Of a DNA stretch of 64,000 nt, positions 53,785 through 64,000 are shown piece by piece (position 1 is the first letter of the stretch; each line of letters begins with the position of its first letter). The notes beneath the pieces are model-generated. The model saw only the letters and a list, made by a program, of their open reading frames with translations. It ran no database searches and was not told the origin of the DNA. Both the position numbers and the translations under genes were made by a program. This DNA is from Pseudomonas cichorii (GTDB taxonomy: Bacteria; Pseudomonadota; Gammaproteobacteria; Pseudomonadales; Pseudomonadaceae), in the NCBI RefSeq assembly GCF_018343775.1, contig NZ_CP074349.1:920001-984000 (forward strand), read 5' to 3'.

Positions 53785-55055
53785 GTGTGCGGGCTCAGTT
53801 CCAACTGATCGATGGAGGAAAGTTGGTAACGTACAGGGTTTTTCAGCTTTTTCACCTGTCCCTCTTCGATGGATTGTTTAAGCCAGTTATTGATCAGTGT
53901 TTTAGGGATGGCCCATTCTTCCGCCAGCTCATCTACCGTAACGGGGCTGCCAATCTTTTCGAGTTTCAGCAAAAAGATCTGATAGAAACTCAAGTCAGGG
54001 GCATCGATGGGGGGCTCAGGTTTTTCAGCGCCATACTCTGGCAACTGACTTTCCTGCTCTGTCACTTGGGGAAACTCAGATGCCTCTACAGGTGTAGAGG
54101 TCAGTAAGTCGGCAATCGGTTTCACACTATCGTTGTGCGAAAGCAATGCCCTGACATCAAGCGACTCCGTATTGTCATCCAGCCACTGTCCGCCCTCACT
54201 CACCAGTAACGAGTTACCGGACTCAGTATCCATGCTGCGATGCACCCAGAGGGGAACCCAGGACTTCTTGATATTCTCCATTGCCCCAGTCCAGGTGCCA
54301 CCCTTACGACCGGAATGCACGACAACCGAAGCCTGGCTCATCGCGTAAATGTACTTGTTACGGGCCATGGCATTACCAGCATTGAAACCTGCTTCAGGGC
54401 TGAAAGGGGAAACCAGCACCAGGTTATTGTTCATCAACCCCTGACGCCATTTGGAGGATGTAGCCGCTTTAAATAAGCTGTCGGCCATTACCCCGACTGC
54501 CGAACCTTCGCCTTCCAGTCCGCCCAGCATCGATTCTTCATCAATACCCTTGGCTGCTCCGGATATCACGCTGAGTCCTGCTTGCGCGAGGCACTGTCCA
54601 AATGCCCGCGCATAATCAAGGTCTGCGCTACTGGCATTTCGTGAACCAACGACACTGATACCAAGCAGGTTCAGCAGAGATGCATTACCGCAGCCAAATA
54701 GCACTGCTGGTGCTGCGGTACGTAGTCTTTGCTTGAGCAGTTTTGGATAGTCATTGTCCGAGCGAGTCAGCACCCATATTCCGGCCCGGCTCCACTTTTC
54801 AAGTGCAAAGGCCAACGCATGGCCGCGATTGAGCAATTGCTCTATGCGCTCTAGCGTGATTTCAGGGTCGGACCATGTGTGCAGGATGTGGCGTGGGTCT
54901 TCGATGACCAGGCTTGCTGGAGTGCTGCCTTGCTCATTCAGCCAGAGCGCAAAACGCCCCCACTCCGTAGGTGAGAGTGGTTTTACGTCGTTTTTTGCAG
55001 ACTTGGAAAAATGGCAAGTCAGCAAAAGAATGGCCTGGTTATTGGTGTTCATCAT
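53781..55055 (-). CDS. DprA-like protein of a RecQ-PRTase/DprA module
   Basis: 424 aa. The DprA/Smf Rossmann domain spans about residues 125-300, with ISVVGSRNASSADLDYARAF and LSVISGAAKGIDEESM, and a later GRKGGTWTGAMENI. The N-terminal ~110 residues replace the usual SAM-like domain and include VLTRSDNDYPKLLKQRL. A C-terminal winged helix (PVTVDELAEEWAIPKTLINNWL) is present. The start overlaps the RecQ-PRTase stop by 4 nt (ATGA), so production is coupled. It is not the housekeeping dprA by context. An antitoxin or ssDNA-binding role is inferred by analogy with ShosA. Confidence 0.85.
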   Translation of the reverse strand: MMNTNNQAILLLTCHFSKSAKNDVKPLSPTEWGRFALWLNEQGSTPASLVIEDPRHILHTWSDPEITLERIEQLLNRGHALAFALEKWSRAGIWVLTRSDNDYPKLLKQRLRTAAPAVLFGCGNASLLNLLGISVVGSRNASSADLDYARAFGQCLAQAGLSVISGAAKGIDEESMLGGLEGEGSAVGVMADSLFKAATSSKWRQGLMNNNLVLVSPFSPEAGFNAGNAMARNKYIYAMSQASVVVHSGRKGGTWTGAMENIKKSWVPLWVHRSMDTESGNSLLVSEGGQWLDDNTESLDVRALLSHNDSVKPIADLLTSTPVEASEFPQVTEQESQLPEYGAEKPEPPIDAPDLSFYQIFLLKLEKIGSPVTVDELAEEWAIPKTLINNWLKQSIEEGQVKKLKNPVRYQLSSIDQLELSPHT

Positions 55056-57151
55056 GCTTCTTTGTTTGCAGTGGAGGAGATTGCCAAAGGAAAAACCGGA
55101 CCACTGCCTGCGCGACGCAGCAGGGTGGCTATCACTGTCAGCGTCCAGCGGGAGTCGACCATGTCATCGACCAATAGCACTGGGCCTTCGGGTAGCTCCT
55201 CTGAAAGAGCGAAGACACCATCGAGATTTTTGCATTGATGGAAGCTGTTGTTCTGGTGCTTCTGCTGCTGGTTTTCCTTGATCTTGCTGACGGCGTTGAA
55301 AAAAGGAATTTTCAAGGCCGTTGCCAGCCTGTGAGCAAAAGACGGTACCAGATCTGGATGCCCAAGCGATGGAACGCAACACACCCAGGCGGGACTCGGT
55401 ATAGGTTGCCAGCGTTGGGTGATCATTTCCACCATCGCGTCTACCAGCGCATCATCGAAGTGATTCTGTTCCTTGCCCGTAGCTGCCAATTGTCCCCAAC
55501 CGCCATCCCGCCAGCGTGACAGTATCCGCCCTTCTTCGGCTAGCCAGGCAGATGGAAGATGGGTAGGAAAGCCATACTCCACGAAAGCGCCTTTGGCGAC
55601 CTGTTTGCGGGGTTCTATTGGAAACTCGGCATGGCGGATAAAGGTTGCTGCACGATGTATCAGTTCAGCATTGATCCGTGCAGGCACAATCTCGCTTTCC
55701 AGACAATTAGCACACTTGCCACAGTTTTCATGGGCTGGATCATTTAGCGCTCCGCGGATAAAGGCCATCAGGCAATCCTTGGAGTCCAGATATGTATTGA
55801 CCTCTCCCCATTCCTGCTCGCGAAGCTGGGTCAATTGGGAGATACGTGCTTCATCGAGGTGGTAGTCAACGGCGACAAAGTGCCACTTGCTGTTGGTCTT
55901 GATCACGGGCGGTTTTTTTTCCGCGCTCAGGTATTTCAGGGTTTTTTCGATCTGGCCCTTCGCAAGGTTGCTGTGCTCTTCCAGGTCACGAATGCCCAGG
56001 CCATCGGATTGCTCCAGCTTGCCCAGAATATGGCGCACTTGTCCCTGATTCGGGAAGGCAGAGCGGCGGAAGAAATCATGAATATCTTCGTCCTCCTTGC
56101 CTGACATCAGTATGCCAACCGAGTAATCAATCCCTCGGCCAGCTCGGCCAACCTGCTGGTAGTAGGTAACAAGAGAGCCCGGTGCCTGATAGTGGATGAC
56201 AAAACCCAGATCGGGTTTGTCATATCCCATGCCGAGAGCGGATGTGGCAACCAGTACTTTCAGGTCGTTATTGAGCAGGCGGGCTTCAAGATGCTGGCGG
56301 TAGTCATCGCTTTCGGGGAAGTCAGGATGTGTGACGCTGCCATAATAGGCTGCTGCGCTGATGCCATTGTCGTTCAGCCAGTCAGATACCTGATCCGTAT
56401 CGCGCTGTGTCAGCGTATAGACAATACCGGTGCCGGTGAGCTGCGGGATGTTTTCGGCCAGCCATGCCAATCGGCTTGCCTGGTCCGGGAGACGAAGGTT
56501 CTGTAAGGCAAGGCTCTCGCGTACCAAGGGGCCGCGCTGGATAGTGATTTCACCTAACTGATCGAGAATGTCTTCGATCACGCGATTGTTTGCCGTGGCG
56601 GTGGTGCCCAGTACGGGCGTATTGGTTGGCAGAAATTGCAGGATATTGAGGATGCGGCGGTAGTCTGGCCTGAAGTCATGTCCCCAGTCAGAAATGCAAT
56701 GAGCTTCATCAATGACCATCAAGCCGATCCGGTCAGCAATCGGTTGCAGTGTACTTTCGATAAAGTCATCGTTGGCCAATCGCTCTGGGGATATCAACAG
56801 GCAATCGACTTGATTGGCAAGTATTTGCTGTCTGGACTCTTCCCACTGATCCCGATTCGTGGAGTTGAGCGTGACTGCACGAATACCCAGCCGAGTAGCC
56901 GATTCGATCTGATTCCGCATCAATGCCAGCAAGGGGGAAACGATGATTGTCGGACCCTGTCCGCGATCTCGCAGAATCCTTGTGCTGATGAAATACACGG
57001 AGCTCTTGCCCCAGCCAGTACGCTCCACGACCAGCATTTTCTTGCGCTGGTTGACTAATGCATCAATGGCTTCCCATTGCCCGTCTCGAAATTGCGCCGC
57101 TGGGTTTTGTAATGCGGCTTGCAAGAGTTTTTCCGCTTCGTTGTGTGTCAT
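55052..57151 (-). CDS. RecQ-type helicase fused to a ComFC-like phosphoribosyltransferase
   Basis: 699 aa. Helicase motifs: Walker A RTGWGKS (about residue 45), DEAHCISDWGHDFRPDYRRI identical to RecQ motif II, a TTATA motif III and QQVGRAGRG motif VI. A zinc-cluster region follows (ENCGKCANCLE). From about residue 560 a type I phosphoribosyltransferase-like domain appears: VCCVPSLGHPDLVPSFAHRL and the PRPP-loop VLLVDDMVDSRWTLTV, where SR replaces the usual TG. The standard RecQ HRDC domain is missing. By eye the gene is less GC-rich than its neighbours, consistent with transfer. It is the first gene of the operon with the DprA-like gene. Confidence 0.88.
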   Translation of the reverse strand: MTHNEAEKLLQAALQNPAAQFRDGQWEAIDALVNQRKKMLVVERTGWGKSSVYFISTRILRDRGQGPTIIVSPLLALMRNQIESATRLGIRAVTLNSTNRDQWEESRQQILANQVDCLLISPERLANDDFIESTLQPIADRIGLMVIDEAHCISDWGHDFRPDYRRILNILQFLPTNTPVLGTTATANNRVIEDILDQLGEITIQRGPLVRESLALQNLRLPDQASRLAWLAENIPQLTGTGIVYTLTQRDTDQVSDWLNDNGISAAAYYGSVTHPDFPESDDYRQHLEARLLNNDLKVLVATSALGMGYDKPDLGFVIHYQAPGSLVTYYQQVGRAGRGIDYSVGILMSGKEDEDIHDFFRRSAFPNQGQVRHILGKLEQSDGLGIRDLEEHSNLAKGQIEKTLKYLSAEKKPPVIKTNSKWHFVAVDYHLDEARISQLTQLREQEWGEVNTYLDSKDCLMAFIRGALNDPAHENCGKCANCLESEIVPARINAELIHRAATFIRHAEFPIEPRKQVAKGAFVEYGFPTHLPSAWLAEEGRILSRWRDGGWGQLAATGKEQNHFDDALVDAMVEMITQRWQPIPSPAWVCCVPSLGHPDLVPSFAHRLATALKIPFFNAVSKIKENQQQKHQNNSFHQCKNLDGVFALSEELPEGPVLLVDDMVDSRWTLTVIATLLRRAGSGPVFPLAISSTANKEA

Positions 57152-57328
57152 CGCTGAGGTCCTTTCTCGTTACAGCTCCTGTGTCAGGATATTCGCACAA
57201 ATCTCCTGGCCTGATCCTCTTAATACGGAACAGCTTGTTTCTTGTGCATATGCTATCGAGTCTTGATAGAGGCGAGTGGAGGTCAGACAGAAGCACACAG
57301 CCAAGCCATTATCAGCCTGCATAAACAC

Positions 57329-57360
57329 AAAACCCCCGAATCGCCAGGCAATTCGGGGGC
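57329..57360 (-). terminator. Terminator after ychF
   Basis: CCCCCGAAT and ATTCGGGGG with a 9-nt loop; on the minus strand it ends in TTTTGTG. Between ychF and the RecQ-PRTase promoter. Confidence 0.85.
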
Positions 57361-57401
57361 TTTGAGGATTCATCAGCATCCGTGGCAACCCACGGCAGGC
57401 A

Positions 57402-58502
57402 TCAGACGTTAAAGCGGAAGTGCATCACGTCGCCATCCTTGACGATGTATTCCTTGCCTTCCAGGCGCCATTTACCGGCTTCCTTGGCACCGGCTTCACC
57501 CTTGAACTGGATGAAGTCTTCGTAGGCGATGACTTCGGCGCGGATGAAGCCTTTTTCGAAGTCGGTGTGGATCACGCCTGCAGCCTGTGGTGCGGTGGCA
57601 CCGACGCGGACGGTCCAGGCGCGGACTTCTTCGACACCGGCGGTGAAGTAAGTCTGCAGGTGCAGCATTTCGTAGCCGGCGCGGATCACGCGGTTCAGGC
57701 CGGGTTCTTCAAGGCCCAGGGCTTCGAGGAACATGTCCTTTTCTTCGCCGTCATCCAGCTCGGCGATTTCCGCTTCGATCTTGTTGCAGACTGGCACCAG
57801 CATTGCGCCCTCTTCGTCGGCGATGGCGCGGACCACGTCCAGCAGCGGGTTGTTCTCGAAGCCGTCTTCGGCAACGTTGGCGATGTACATGACCGGTTTG
57901 GTGGTCAGCAGGTGGAAGCCGCGGATGACCGATTTTTCCTCGACGCTCATGTTCTTCATCAGGCTGCGCGCCGGCTTGCCTTCGGTGAAGTGGGCGATCA
58001 GTTGCTCGAGCAGGCCTTTCTGGATCACCGCATCCTTGTCGCCGCCCTTGGCGTTGCGAGCGACTTTCTGCAGTTGTTTTTCGCAGCTTTCGAGGTCGGC
58101 GAAGATCAGCTCCAGGTCGATGATTTCGATATCGCGCTTCGGATCGACGCTGTTGGAAACGTGGATCACGTTCTCGTCTTCAAAGCAGCGCACCACGTGA
58201 GCGATAGCGTCGGTTTCGCGGATGTTGGCCAGGAACTTGTTGCCCAGGCCTTCACCTTTCGAGGCACCGGCGACCAGACCGGCAATGTCGACGAACTCCA
58301 TGGTAGTCGGCAGGATGCGCTTGGGATTGACGATGGCTGCCAGCGCCGCCAGACGCGGGTCGGGCATGGCCACGATGCCGCTGTTCGGCTCGATGGTGCA
58401 GAAGGGAAAGTTCTCTGCCGCAATGCCAGACTTTGTCAGGGCGTTGAACAGGGTGGACTTGCCGACGTTAGGCAGGCCGACGATTCCGCAGTTGAATCCC
58501 AT
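57402..58502 (-). CDS. ychF: Redox-regulated ATPase YchF
   Basis: 366 aa Obg-family protein that hydrolyses ATP. The P-loop [18 protein letters not shown], then the [17 protein letters not shown] switch region and the C-terminal TGS/DUF933 domain ([21 protein letters not shown]) are all intact. It follows pth by 21 bp and belongs to the pth-ychF unit. Confidence 0.97.
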   Translation of the reverse strand: MGFNCGIVGLPNVGKSTLFNALTKSGIAAENFPFCTIEPNSGIVAMPDPRLAALAAIVNPKRILPTTMEFVDIAGLVAGASKGEGLGNKFLANIRETDAIAHVVRCFEDENVIHVSNSVDPKRDIEIIDLELIFADLESCEKQLQKVARNAKGGDKDAVIQKGLLEQLIAHFTEGKPARSLMKNMSVEEKSVIRGFHLLTTKPVMYIANVAEDGFENNPLLDVVRAIADEEGAMLVPVCNKIEAEIAELDDGEEKDMFLEALGLEEPGLNRVIRAGYEMLHLQTYFTAGVEEVRAWTVRVGATAPQAAGVIHTDFEKGFIRAEVIAYEDFIQFKGEAGAKEAGKWRLEGKEYIVKDGDVMHFRFNV

Positions 58503-58523
58503 GGTGTTTCCCCTCGAGTGATG

Positions 58524-59108
58524 TCAGGCCTTCTGGCTGTGCAGGTTTTTCATCGCCCGGTTCCATTCACCGGCGAAGATATCCGGCAGCACGCCGAGGG
58601 CAAAGTCGATACTGGCATCCAGTTTTTCCTGTTCGGCGCGTGGCGCTCGACCCAGGACAAAACCGGAGACCTTGCTGGCATCGCCTGGGTGGCCGATGCC
58701 AAGCCGCAAGCGATGGAAAGTGTTCTGGTTACCGAGCTGCGCGATGATGTCGCGCAGACCGTTGTGACCGCCATGCCCGCCGCCAACTTTCAGTTTGGCA
58801 ACGCCGGGAGGCAGGTCGAGTTCGTCGTGCGCTACCAGAATGGAGTCGACCGAAATGCGGTAGAAGCCGGCGAGTGCCGCTACAGCCTGACCGCTGCGGT
58901 TCATGTAGGTAGTAGGAATCAGCAGACGAACATCCTGACCCTGATGCGTGAAGCGTCCGGTCAGGCCAAAGAATTTGCGCTCGGGAACGAGGTTGACTCG
59001 TTGCGCCGCAGCAATACGCTCAACGAAAAGAGCCCCTGCGTTATGCCGGGTCTGTTCGTATTCAGTGCCGGGGTTTCCCAGGCCAACGATCAGTTTTATG
59101 GCGGTCAC
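58524..59108 (-). CDS. pth: Peptidyl-tRNA hydrolase
   Basis: 194 aa. It releases peptides from stalled peptidyl-t[25 protein letters not shown] contains the catalytic His and conserved Asn; the later [15 protein letters not shown] and HDELDLPPG with [12 protein letters not shown] are all intact. Normal length. Confidence 0.97.
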   Translation of the reverse strand: MTAIKLIVGLGNPGTEYEQTRHNAGALFVERIAAAQRVNLVPERKFFGLTGRFTHQGQDVRLLIPTTYMNRSGQAVAALAGFYRISVDSILVAHDELDLPPGVAKLKVGGGHGGHNGLRDIIAQLGNQNTFHRLRLGIGHPGDASKVSGFVLGRAPRAEQEKLDASIDFALGVLPDIFAGEWNRAMKNLHSQKA

Positions 59109-59272
59109 GACAGGGGCTCTTCCTTGGAGTTGTGGATAACACCGCTTGCGAAAGCGGCAACTGTGGACGAAAAGTGCTCATTTACCATGATGTAAACTCC
59201 GCGATCCCGCCCGCTTTGCCTGCTATCGCTCGCGATGTTTCCTGAGCAACTCCGACGTTACCAAGTAATGAA

Positions 59273-59878
59273 TTACTCGGCAGCGCCTTCTTCTTTGGTG
59301 TCTTCTGCAGCTACGCGTGGAGCGTGGACGTTGGCGATAGCCAGGTCGGTACCGTGCGCCAGTGCGACGAACTCAACGCCTTTTGGCGCTTTGAGGTCGG
59401 ACAGGTGAACGTTGGAACCGATTTCCAGAGCGCCCAGATCCACTTCGATGAACTCAGGCAGATCTTTAGGCAGGCAGGAAACTTCCAGCTCGGTAGTGGT
59501 GTGCGAGATCTCGCCGCCTTTCTTGACCGGAGCTTCTTCGTTGATGAAGTGAACCGGAACGATGGCGGTCAGTTTCTGGCCGGCAACAACACGTACGAAG
59601 TCAGCGTGCAGTACGTGACCTTTTGCTGGGTGACGCTGCAGTGCCTTGATCAGGACGTTCTGCTTCTTGCCACCAACATTCAGCTCGATAACGTGGCTGA
59701 AAGCAGCTTCGTTTTCCAGCAGTTTGGCAACTTCTTTGGCCAGCATGCTGATGGACTCAGGGGCTTTGTCAGCACCGTAGACAACAGCTGGAACCAGGCT
59801 TGCGAGACGACGCAGGCGGCGGCTCGCACCTTTCCCCAGGTCGGAACGCACTTCAGCATTCAGAGTGAAATCATTCAT
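59273..59878 (-). CDS. rplY: 50S ribosomal protein L25 (CTC/TL5 type)
   Basis: 201 aa, the long form with an N-terminal 5S-binding beta barrel ([19 protein letters not shown]) and a C-terminal TL5 domain, ending with a short acidic tail. The ATG at 59878 has GGAGAAA upstream. A frame extending to 59944 runs into the prs terminator and is rejected. It lies in the order prs-rplY-pth-ychF. Confidence 0.96.
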   Translation of the reverse strand: MNDFTLNAEVRSDLGKGASRRLRRLASLVPAVVYGADKAPESISMLAKEVAKLLENEAAFSHVIELNVGGKKQNVLIKALQRHPAKGHVLHADFVRVVAGQKLTAIVPVHFINEEAPVKKGGEISHTTTELEVSCLPKDLPEFIEVDLGALEIGSNVHLSDLKAPKGVEFVALAHGTDLAIANVHAPRVAAEDTKEEGAAE

Positions 59879-59942
59879 TTTGTTTCTCCAAAATAACCAC
59901 ACTCGCTTTGGCGTTTGCGACCAGCGCCAATGCGATATGGGC

Positions 59943-59985
59943 AAAAAAGCCCCGCCCTGACCGGATGCCAGGGCGGGGCGCTTTT
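59943..59985 (-). terminator. Terminator between prs and rplY
   Basis: GCCCCGCCCTG and CAGGGCGGGGC are perfect 11-bp arms; on the minus strand the stem is followed by T6. Confidence 0.92.
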
Positions 59986-60014
59986 CGTCGACGAGATGAA
60001 CCCAGGGAAAACCC

Positions 60015-60956
60015 TTAGCGGAACATCGCGCTGATCGATTCTTCGTTGCTGATACGGCGAACCGCTTCAGCGACTACCGGTGCGATATCCAGTTGACGGA
60101 TACGGCTACAGGCTTGTGCAGCAGCAGACAACGGGATGGTGTTACTCACCACCAGTTCGTCCAGCACGGAATTTTCAATGTTTTCGATCGCCCGACCCGA
60201 CAGCACAGGGTGTGTGCAGTAGGCAAAGACCTTGGCAGCGCCATGCTCTTTCAGGGCCTTTGCCGCATGGCACAGAGTGCCGGCGGTATCGACCATGTCG
60301 TCGACCAGAATACAGGTACGCCCTTCGACATCACCGATGATATGCATCACTTCGGAGTGATTGGCTTTCTCGCGGCGTTTGTCGATGATCCCGAGATCGA
60401 CGCCCAGGGATTTGGCAACAGCACGTGCACGCACGACGCCGCCGATATCCGGGGAAACGATCATCAGGTTTTCAAAGCGCTGATCTTCGATGTCATCCAC
60501 CAGAACAGGGGAGCCGTAGATGTTATCTACAGGAATATCGAAGAAACCTTGTATTTGGTCAGCATGAAGATCAACCGTGAGAACACGATCGATACCCACC
60601 ACGGTCAGCATGTCAGCAACGACTTTCGCGCTGATGGCAACACGTGCGGAACGCGGACGGCGATCCTGACGGGCATAACCAAAGTAAGGAATCACAGCAG
60701 TGATTCGGGACGCTGAGGAGCGGCGGAAGGCATCAGCCATCACGACGAGTTCCATCAGGTTATCGTTGGTCGGAGCGCAAGTCGGCTGAATAATGAAGAC
60801 ATCTTTACCGCGGACGTTTTCATTGATCTCAGTGCTGATCTCGCCGTCGGAGAATTTACCGACAGAGACGTCACCGAGAGGGATATGCAGCTGACGTACT
60901 ACACGCCGAGCCAGATCGGGGTTAGCGTTCCCCGTAAAGACCATCATCTTGGACAC
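60015..60956 (-). CDS. prs: Ribose-phosphate pyrophosphokinase (PRPP synthase)
   Basis: 313 aa from a GTG start at 60956 (reading [20 protein letters not shown]), the known pseudomonad length. It supplies PRPP for purine, pyrimidine, histidine and tryptophan synthesis. [17 protein letters not shown] and the PRPP loop [14 protein letters not shown] are intact. The frame is open upstream into tRNA-Gln, but the GTG is the family start. Confidence 0.97.
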   Translation of the reverse strand: MSKMMVFTGNANPDLARRVVRQLHIPLGDVSVGKFSDGEISTEINENVRGKDVFIIQPTCAPTNDNLMELVVMADAFRRSSASRITAVIPYFGYARQDRRPRSARVAISAKVVADMLTVVGIDRVLTVDLHADQIQGFFDIPVDNIYGSPVLVDDIEDQRFENLMIVSPDIGGVVRARAVAKSLGVDLGIIDKRREKANHSEVMHIIGDVEGRTCILVDDMVDTAGTLCHAAKALKEHGAAKVFAYCTHPVLSGRAIENIENSVLDELVVSNTIPLSAAAQACSRIRQLDIAPVVAEAVRRISNEESISAMFR

Positions 60957-61002
60957 GCGCAGTACCTGGAGGCTGAGGGTATACCTGGATGAGTATAGAA
61001 AA

Positions 61003-61077
61003 TGGCAGGGGCGGCTGGATTCGAACCAACGCATGGCAGGATCAAAACCTGCTGCCTTACCGCTTGGCGACGCCCCT
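61003..61077 (-). tRNA. tRNA-Gln (TTG)
   Basis: 75 nt including an encoded CCA. The minus strand starts AGGGGCGTCGCCAAGCGG; the anticodon arm GCAGG-TTTTGAT-CCTGC gives anticodon TTG, and TTCGAATCC forms the T-loop. Between ispE and prs as in other pseudomonads. Confidence 0.96.
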
Positions 61078-61117
61078 GTATTGAATCAATCCGAGTGCCT
61101 GGCACTCGATTCCTTTT

Positions 61118-61972
61118 TCACAGAATCTGTAGCTTGCGATGCAACATCGAAACGTTGCTTCCTTTTGCTACGAACCCTGTAAGGGTCTCTGTAAGAAGGG
61201 CCGAGACTTTATCAGCTTCAGCTTTGTTTGGGAAGGCCCCAAACACACAACTTCCAGTTCCGGTTAATTTTGCTTCGGTAAAATTACCTAACAAATTCAA
61301 AGCGTTACGTACATCTGGATAACGCTTCTCTACAACCGCTCTACAGTCGTTTTGACTGTTTCCCTTGGGAACGGGGCGCACTTTAATGGGAGGAGTGTCA
61401 CGTGTCAACAGTGGATCTGAAAAAATTTCTGCTGTACTTACAGATACTTGCGGCACAAGTACCAAATACCACGGTTCTTCGGGGTTTATAGGGGTGAGAA
61501 TTTCTCCTACACCCTCTGCAAATGCAGCACGCCCACGCACGAAAACCGGGACGTCGGCCCCAAGCGTCAGGCCCAGAGCGGCCAGGCGATCTTCGTCCCA
61601 GCCAAGATTCCAGAGATGGTTCAGACCCAGCAGGGTGGTTGCCGCATCCGAACTGCCACCCCCGATGCCGCCGCCCATGGGCAGACGTTTTTCCAGCCAG
61701 ATGTCCATGCCCAGTGTGCAACCGGACTGTTTCTGTAATGCCCGGGCAGCCTTGACGATCAGATTACTGTCGTGAGGAACGCCGGGGACATCGGTTTGCA
61801 GGTGGATTTCACCGTCCTCGCGAACGGCGAAACCAAGTTCATCGCCGTAGTCGAGAAACTGAAAGATGGTTTCCAGTTGGTGATAGCCGTCAGGACGACG
61901 GCCAAGAATGTGCAGCATCAGGTTCAGTTTGGCGGGAGCGGGCAGGGTCAGGCTTGGCGTGCTCATGTTCAT
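61118..61972 (-). CDS. ispE: 4-diphosphocytidyl-2-C-methyl-D-erythritol kinase IspE
   Basis: 284 aa GHMP kinase of the MEP isoprenoid pathway. [20 protein letters not shown] is the N-terminal substrate motif, [19 protein letters not shown] is the ATP-binding motif, and [12 protein letters not shown] the C-terminal motif. It overlaps lolB by 4 nt, and the stop lies 41 bp from tRNA-Gln. Confidence 0.97.
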   Translation of the reverse strand: MNMSTPSLTLPAPAKLNLMLHILGRRPDGYHQLETIFQFLDYGDELGFAVREDGEIHLQTDVPGVPHDSNLIVKAARALQKQSGCTLGMDIWLEKRLPMGGGIGGGSSDAATTLLGLNHLWNLGWDEDRLAALGLTLGADVPVFVRGRAAFAEGVGEILTPINPEEPWYLVLVPQVSVSTAEIFSDPLLTRDTPPIKVRPVPKGNSQNDCRAVVEKRYPDVRNALNLLGNFTEAKLTGTGSCVFGAFPNKAEADKVSALLTETLTGFVAKGSNVSMLHRKLQIL

Positions 61973-62586
61973 TGCCCCAGTTTGCGAGGCTGCCAGTCCT
62001 TGATGACCAGCGTGACATCCAGATCCTGGCCATGCAGTTTGATGCGCTCAGGCAACCAGTAACCGTTCTGTTCAATGTAACTGAGGTATTCCACCTGCCA
62101 GTCATCCTGTTCAAGGCTGGCCAGCCGGCTGTCGTCATCCAGTGTCAGGCGGCTCTTGCTGTCGGGGGCGGGAAGGCCGCGCACCCACCAGACGAGGTGC
62201 GAGACTGGAAGTTTCCAGCCCAACTGGTCTTGCAGCAGGGTTTCCGGGGTTGGCGCTTCGTAGCGGCCCTGGTTGGCCACTTCAAGGCTCACGCCACCAG
62301 GACGCCCGGTCAGGCGTGCCGCGCCGCGTCCCAGAGGGCCGGAGAGGCGGATGTCGTAATAATCCTGGCGTTGCAGCCAGAACAGGGTTCCGCTGCCGGA
62401 GTCCCTGGGAGCACGAATGCCGACCTTGCCGTTGATCTGCCAGCCGTCGAGGCTGCTCAGTTGTTGCTTGTGCTCGCGCCACTGCGCGGGATCGCCCTTG
62501 CCCTGAAGGGCTTCGCGGGAAGTCAGGCCGGCACAGCCGGTGAGCAGGGCAATGAGGCTGAATACGATTACATGGCGCAAAAACAT
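61969..62586 (-). CDS. lolB: Outer-membrane lipoprotein receptor LolB
   Basis: 205 aa. Signal peptide [20 protein letters not shown] ends in the lipobox LTGC. The mature part has features of Lol[23 protein letters not shown]. It inserts lipoproteins from LolA into the outer membrane. Co-transcribed with ispE (ATGA overlap) and the TPR gene upstream (4-bp gap). Confidence 0.95.
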   Translation of the reverse strand: MFLRHVIVFSLIALLTGCAGLTSREALQGKGDPAQWREHKQQLSSLDGWQINGKVGIRAPRDSGSGTLFWLQRQDYYDIRLSGPLGRGAARLTGRPGGVSLEVANQGRYEAPTPETLLQDQLGWKLPVSHLVWWVRGLPAPDSKSRLTLDDDSRLASLEQDDWQVEYLSYIEQNGYWLPERIKLHGQDLDVTLVIKDWQPRKLGQ

Positions 62587-62590
62587 AACG

Positions 62591-64000
62591 TCAAAGATTC
62601 TCTGATCCGGTCAGGCGCAGCACGGTGCTACGCAGAATAGGGCTGTCAGGTTGCTGTTCGAGGGCTTTACCCCAGACTTTACGGGCCTCACGCTGTTCGC
62701 CCTTGGCCCAGAGCACTTCGCCCAGGTGAGCGGCGACTTCGTGGTCGGGGAAGCGTTCAAGCGCCATGCGCAGCAGGCGTTCGGCTTCGTCCAGGTTGCC
62801 CATGCGGTAATTGACCCAGCCCAGGCTGTCGAGCACGGCCGGATCGTCGGGTGTCAGGGTGTGGGCCTTTTCAATCAGCTCCCTGGCTTCGGCGTAACGG
62901 GTCGTGCGATCCGAAAGGGTGTAACCCAGAGCATTAAGGGCCATGGCGTTTTCCGGTTCGCGCTTGATGATTGCCCGCAGGTCTTTTTCCATCTGCGCCA
63001 AGTCGTTGCGCTTTTCAGCCAGCATGGCGCGTGTATAAAGCAGGTTCACGTCGTCCGGATACTGCTTGAGCGCCTGATTCAGCACCTGCCAGCCACGGTC
63101 GGGCTGATTGTTGCTGGTCAGGGTTTCGGCTTCGATCAGGTACAGCTGGATCGCGTAGTCCGGCTGCGAGTCGCGGGCTTCGGCGAGGCGCTTGGAGGCT
63201 TCGGCAGCATTGCCGTTGCTCATCAGAATGTCGCTCTGGCGAAGCTGGGCGGACAGGAAATCACTGCCCGGCCCGACCTGTGCGTATTCGGCAAGGGCGC
63301 TTTGCGGGTCGTCGCGCTCTTCGTGGATGCGGCCCAGGTTCAGGTGCGCGGAGTCGACATGTGCGCCTCGTTCCACCAGCTCTTCCAGATAAACGGCTGC
63401 TTCGTCCCAAGCCTTGGCTTCCAGGCAGACCAGCGCCAGGGAGAAACGCAGTTCGTCGTCATCCGGGTATTGCTTCAAAAGGCTGGAGAACTGCACCTTG
63501 GCGTCTTCCATGCGGTTCTGTTCGACCAGCATGCGGGCGTAGGTCAGGCGCAGACGTTTGTCTTCCGGGTATTTCTTGAGGCTTTTTTCCAGGATCGGCA
63601 GCCCTTCCTTGCCACGACCCATGCCTTGCAGCAGGCGGGTGCGCAACAGGATTGGCGCAATTTCGCCGTCCTTGGGCGGATTGTCTTCAAGCAGGCGCAA
63701 GGAGCGTTCGGAGTCGCCGTTCTGCTGGAGCAGCAGCGCCTTGCCGAAGATCAACTGGCCATTGTTCGGGTATTTACCCAGCAGCCGGTCGAAACTCTTG
63801 AGCAGACCATTGCGGGTATCGGTGTCGGTTTCCGCAGCAGAGAGCGCCAGGAAGTCGAAATGCGTATCGCCCTGACCCTGCAGAACCTTCTCCATGTACA
63901 TCATGGAGTCGTCATAGCGTCCGGAGCGTGCCAGCTGAATCGCGGCGGCTCTTTGCGCTTCCAGGTTGGTCGGGTCGTTGCGCGCCCAGATCATGGCGGT
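62591..64000 (-). CDS. TPR-repeat protein (5' end outside window)
   Basis: At least 467 aa of a protein built of tetratricopeptide repeats, for example [41 protein letters not shown] units and [20 protein letters not shown]. In P. aeruginosa the gene before lolB (PA4667) encodes such a TPR protein. The start lies beyond base 64000, so signal peptide or lipobox cannot be judged. Confidence 0.9.
   Translation of the reverse strand, partial: TAMIWARNDPTNLEAQRAAAIQLARSGRYDDSMMYMEKVLQGQGDTHFDFLALSAAETDTDTRNGLLKSFDRLLGKYPNNGQLIFGKALLLQQNGDSERSLRLLEDNPPKDGEIAPILLRTRLLQGMGRGKEGLPILEKSLKKYPEDKRLRLTYARMLVEQNRMEDAKVQFSSLLKQYPDDDELRFSLALVCLEAKAWDEAAVYLEELVERGAHVDSAHLNLGRIHEERDDPQSALAEYAQVGPGSDFLSAQLRQSDILMSNGNAAEASKRLAEARDSQPDYAIQLYLIEAETLTSNNQPDRGWQVLNQALKQYPDDVNLLYTRAMLAEKRNDLAQMEKDLRAIIKREPENAMALNALGYTLSDRTTRYAEARELIEKAHTLTPDDPAVLDSLGWVNYRMGNLDEAERLLRMALERFPDHEVAAHLGEVLWAKGEQREARKVWGKALEQQPDSPILRSTVLRLTGSENL

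Overview
This window is Pseudomonas chromosome. The evidence is a pseudomonad-type 23S/5S rRNA end, the block TPR-lolB-ispE-tRNA-Gln-prs-rplY-pth-ychF, and the set mksFEB / holD-rimI / carbonic anhydrase, which is arranged much as in P. aeruginosa (roughly PA4667-PA4686; recalled, not searched). A phosphatidylcholine synthase and a D-malate/tartrate-type locus would fit a plant-associated lineage such as the P. syringae/P. cichorii/P. viridiflava group; that is inference.

Layout. 1-2390: 3' part of an rRNA operon (23S, 5S, terminator). 2393-5915: a LysR regulator divergent from a D-malate/tartrate dehydrogenase and the DctA dicarboxylate transporter. 5943-10736 (minus): the MksFEB condensin operon. 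10881-23742: housekeeping and envelope genes: the cryptic Pol III psi subunit with rimI, carbonic anhydrase, a chemoreceptor, an HD phosphohydrolase, PhnA/YjdM, a DCC-DoxX pair, SotB, Pcs, a PhoD-like phosphatase and a TonB siderophore receptor.

24147-43124: a ~19 kb integrated element in the 3' end of tRNA-Met(CAT), all genes on the minus strand. From the tRNA leftwards it holds a tyrosine integrase, a 215-aa protein of unknown function, and then one long operon (40913 to 32129): AlpA, a protein of unknown function, an HTH protein, Rha, a chain of very small proteins, a Toprim primase, a DUF927 helicase and four further small proteins. Most of its gene junctions are 4-nt overlaps. Beyond a spacer with two large inverted repeats come a DUF2335 membrane protein, a small HTH-like protein, and two large proteins that look like phage DNA-ejection/internal virion proteins. 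No capsid, portal, terminase or tail gene is visible, so this is either a phage satellite or a prophage remnant. Two non-coding or atypical stretches stand out: a ~230 bp cluster of GGGGAACAG-type repeats next to the replication genes (a candidate origin), and a ~1.2 kb mosaic of about twenty unrelated inverted repeats near the left end (24630-25821), for which I know no precedent.

43177-57151: a chemoreceptor, a GGDEF-EAL protein, rmlBDA (no rmlC in the window), a LysR regulator divergent from a TDT-family exporter, and a two-gene operon encoding a RecQ helicase fused to a ComFC-like phosphoribosyltransferase followed by a DprA-like protein. The last pair combines helicase, PRTase and DprA domains and resembles the domain set of the ShosTA anti-phage/toxin-antitoxin system; it is a candidate defence system. 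57402-64000: conserved core genes ychF, pth, rplY, prs, tRNA-Gln, ispE, lolB and the start-truncated TPR gene.
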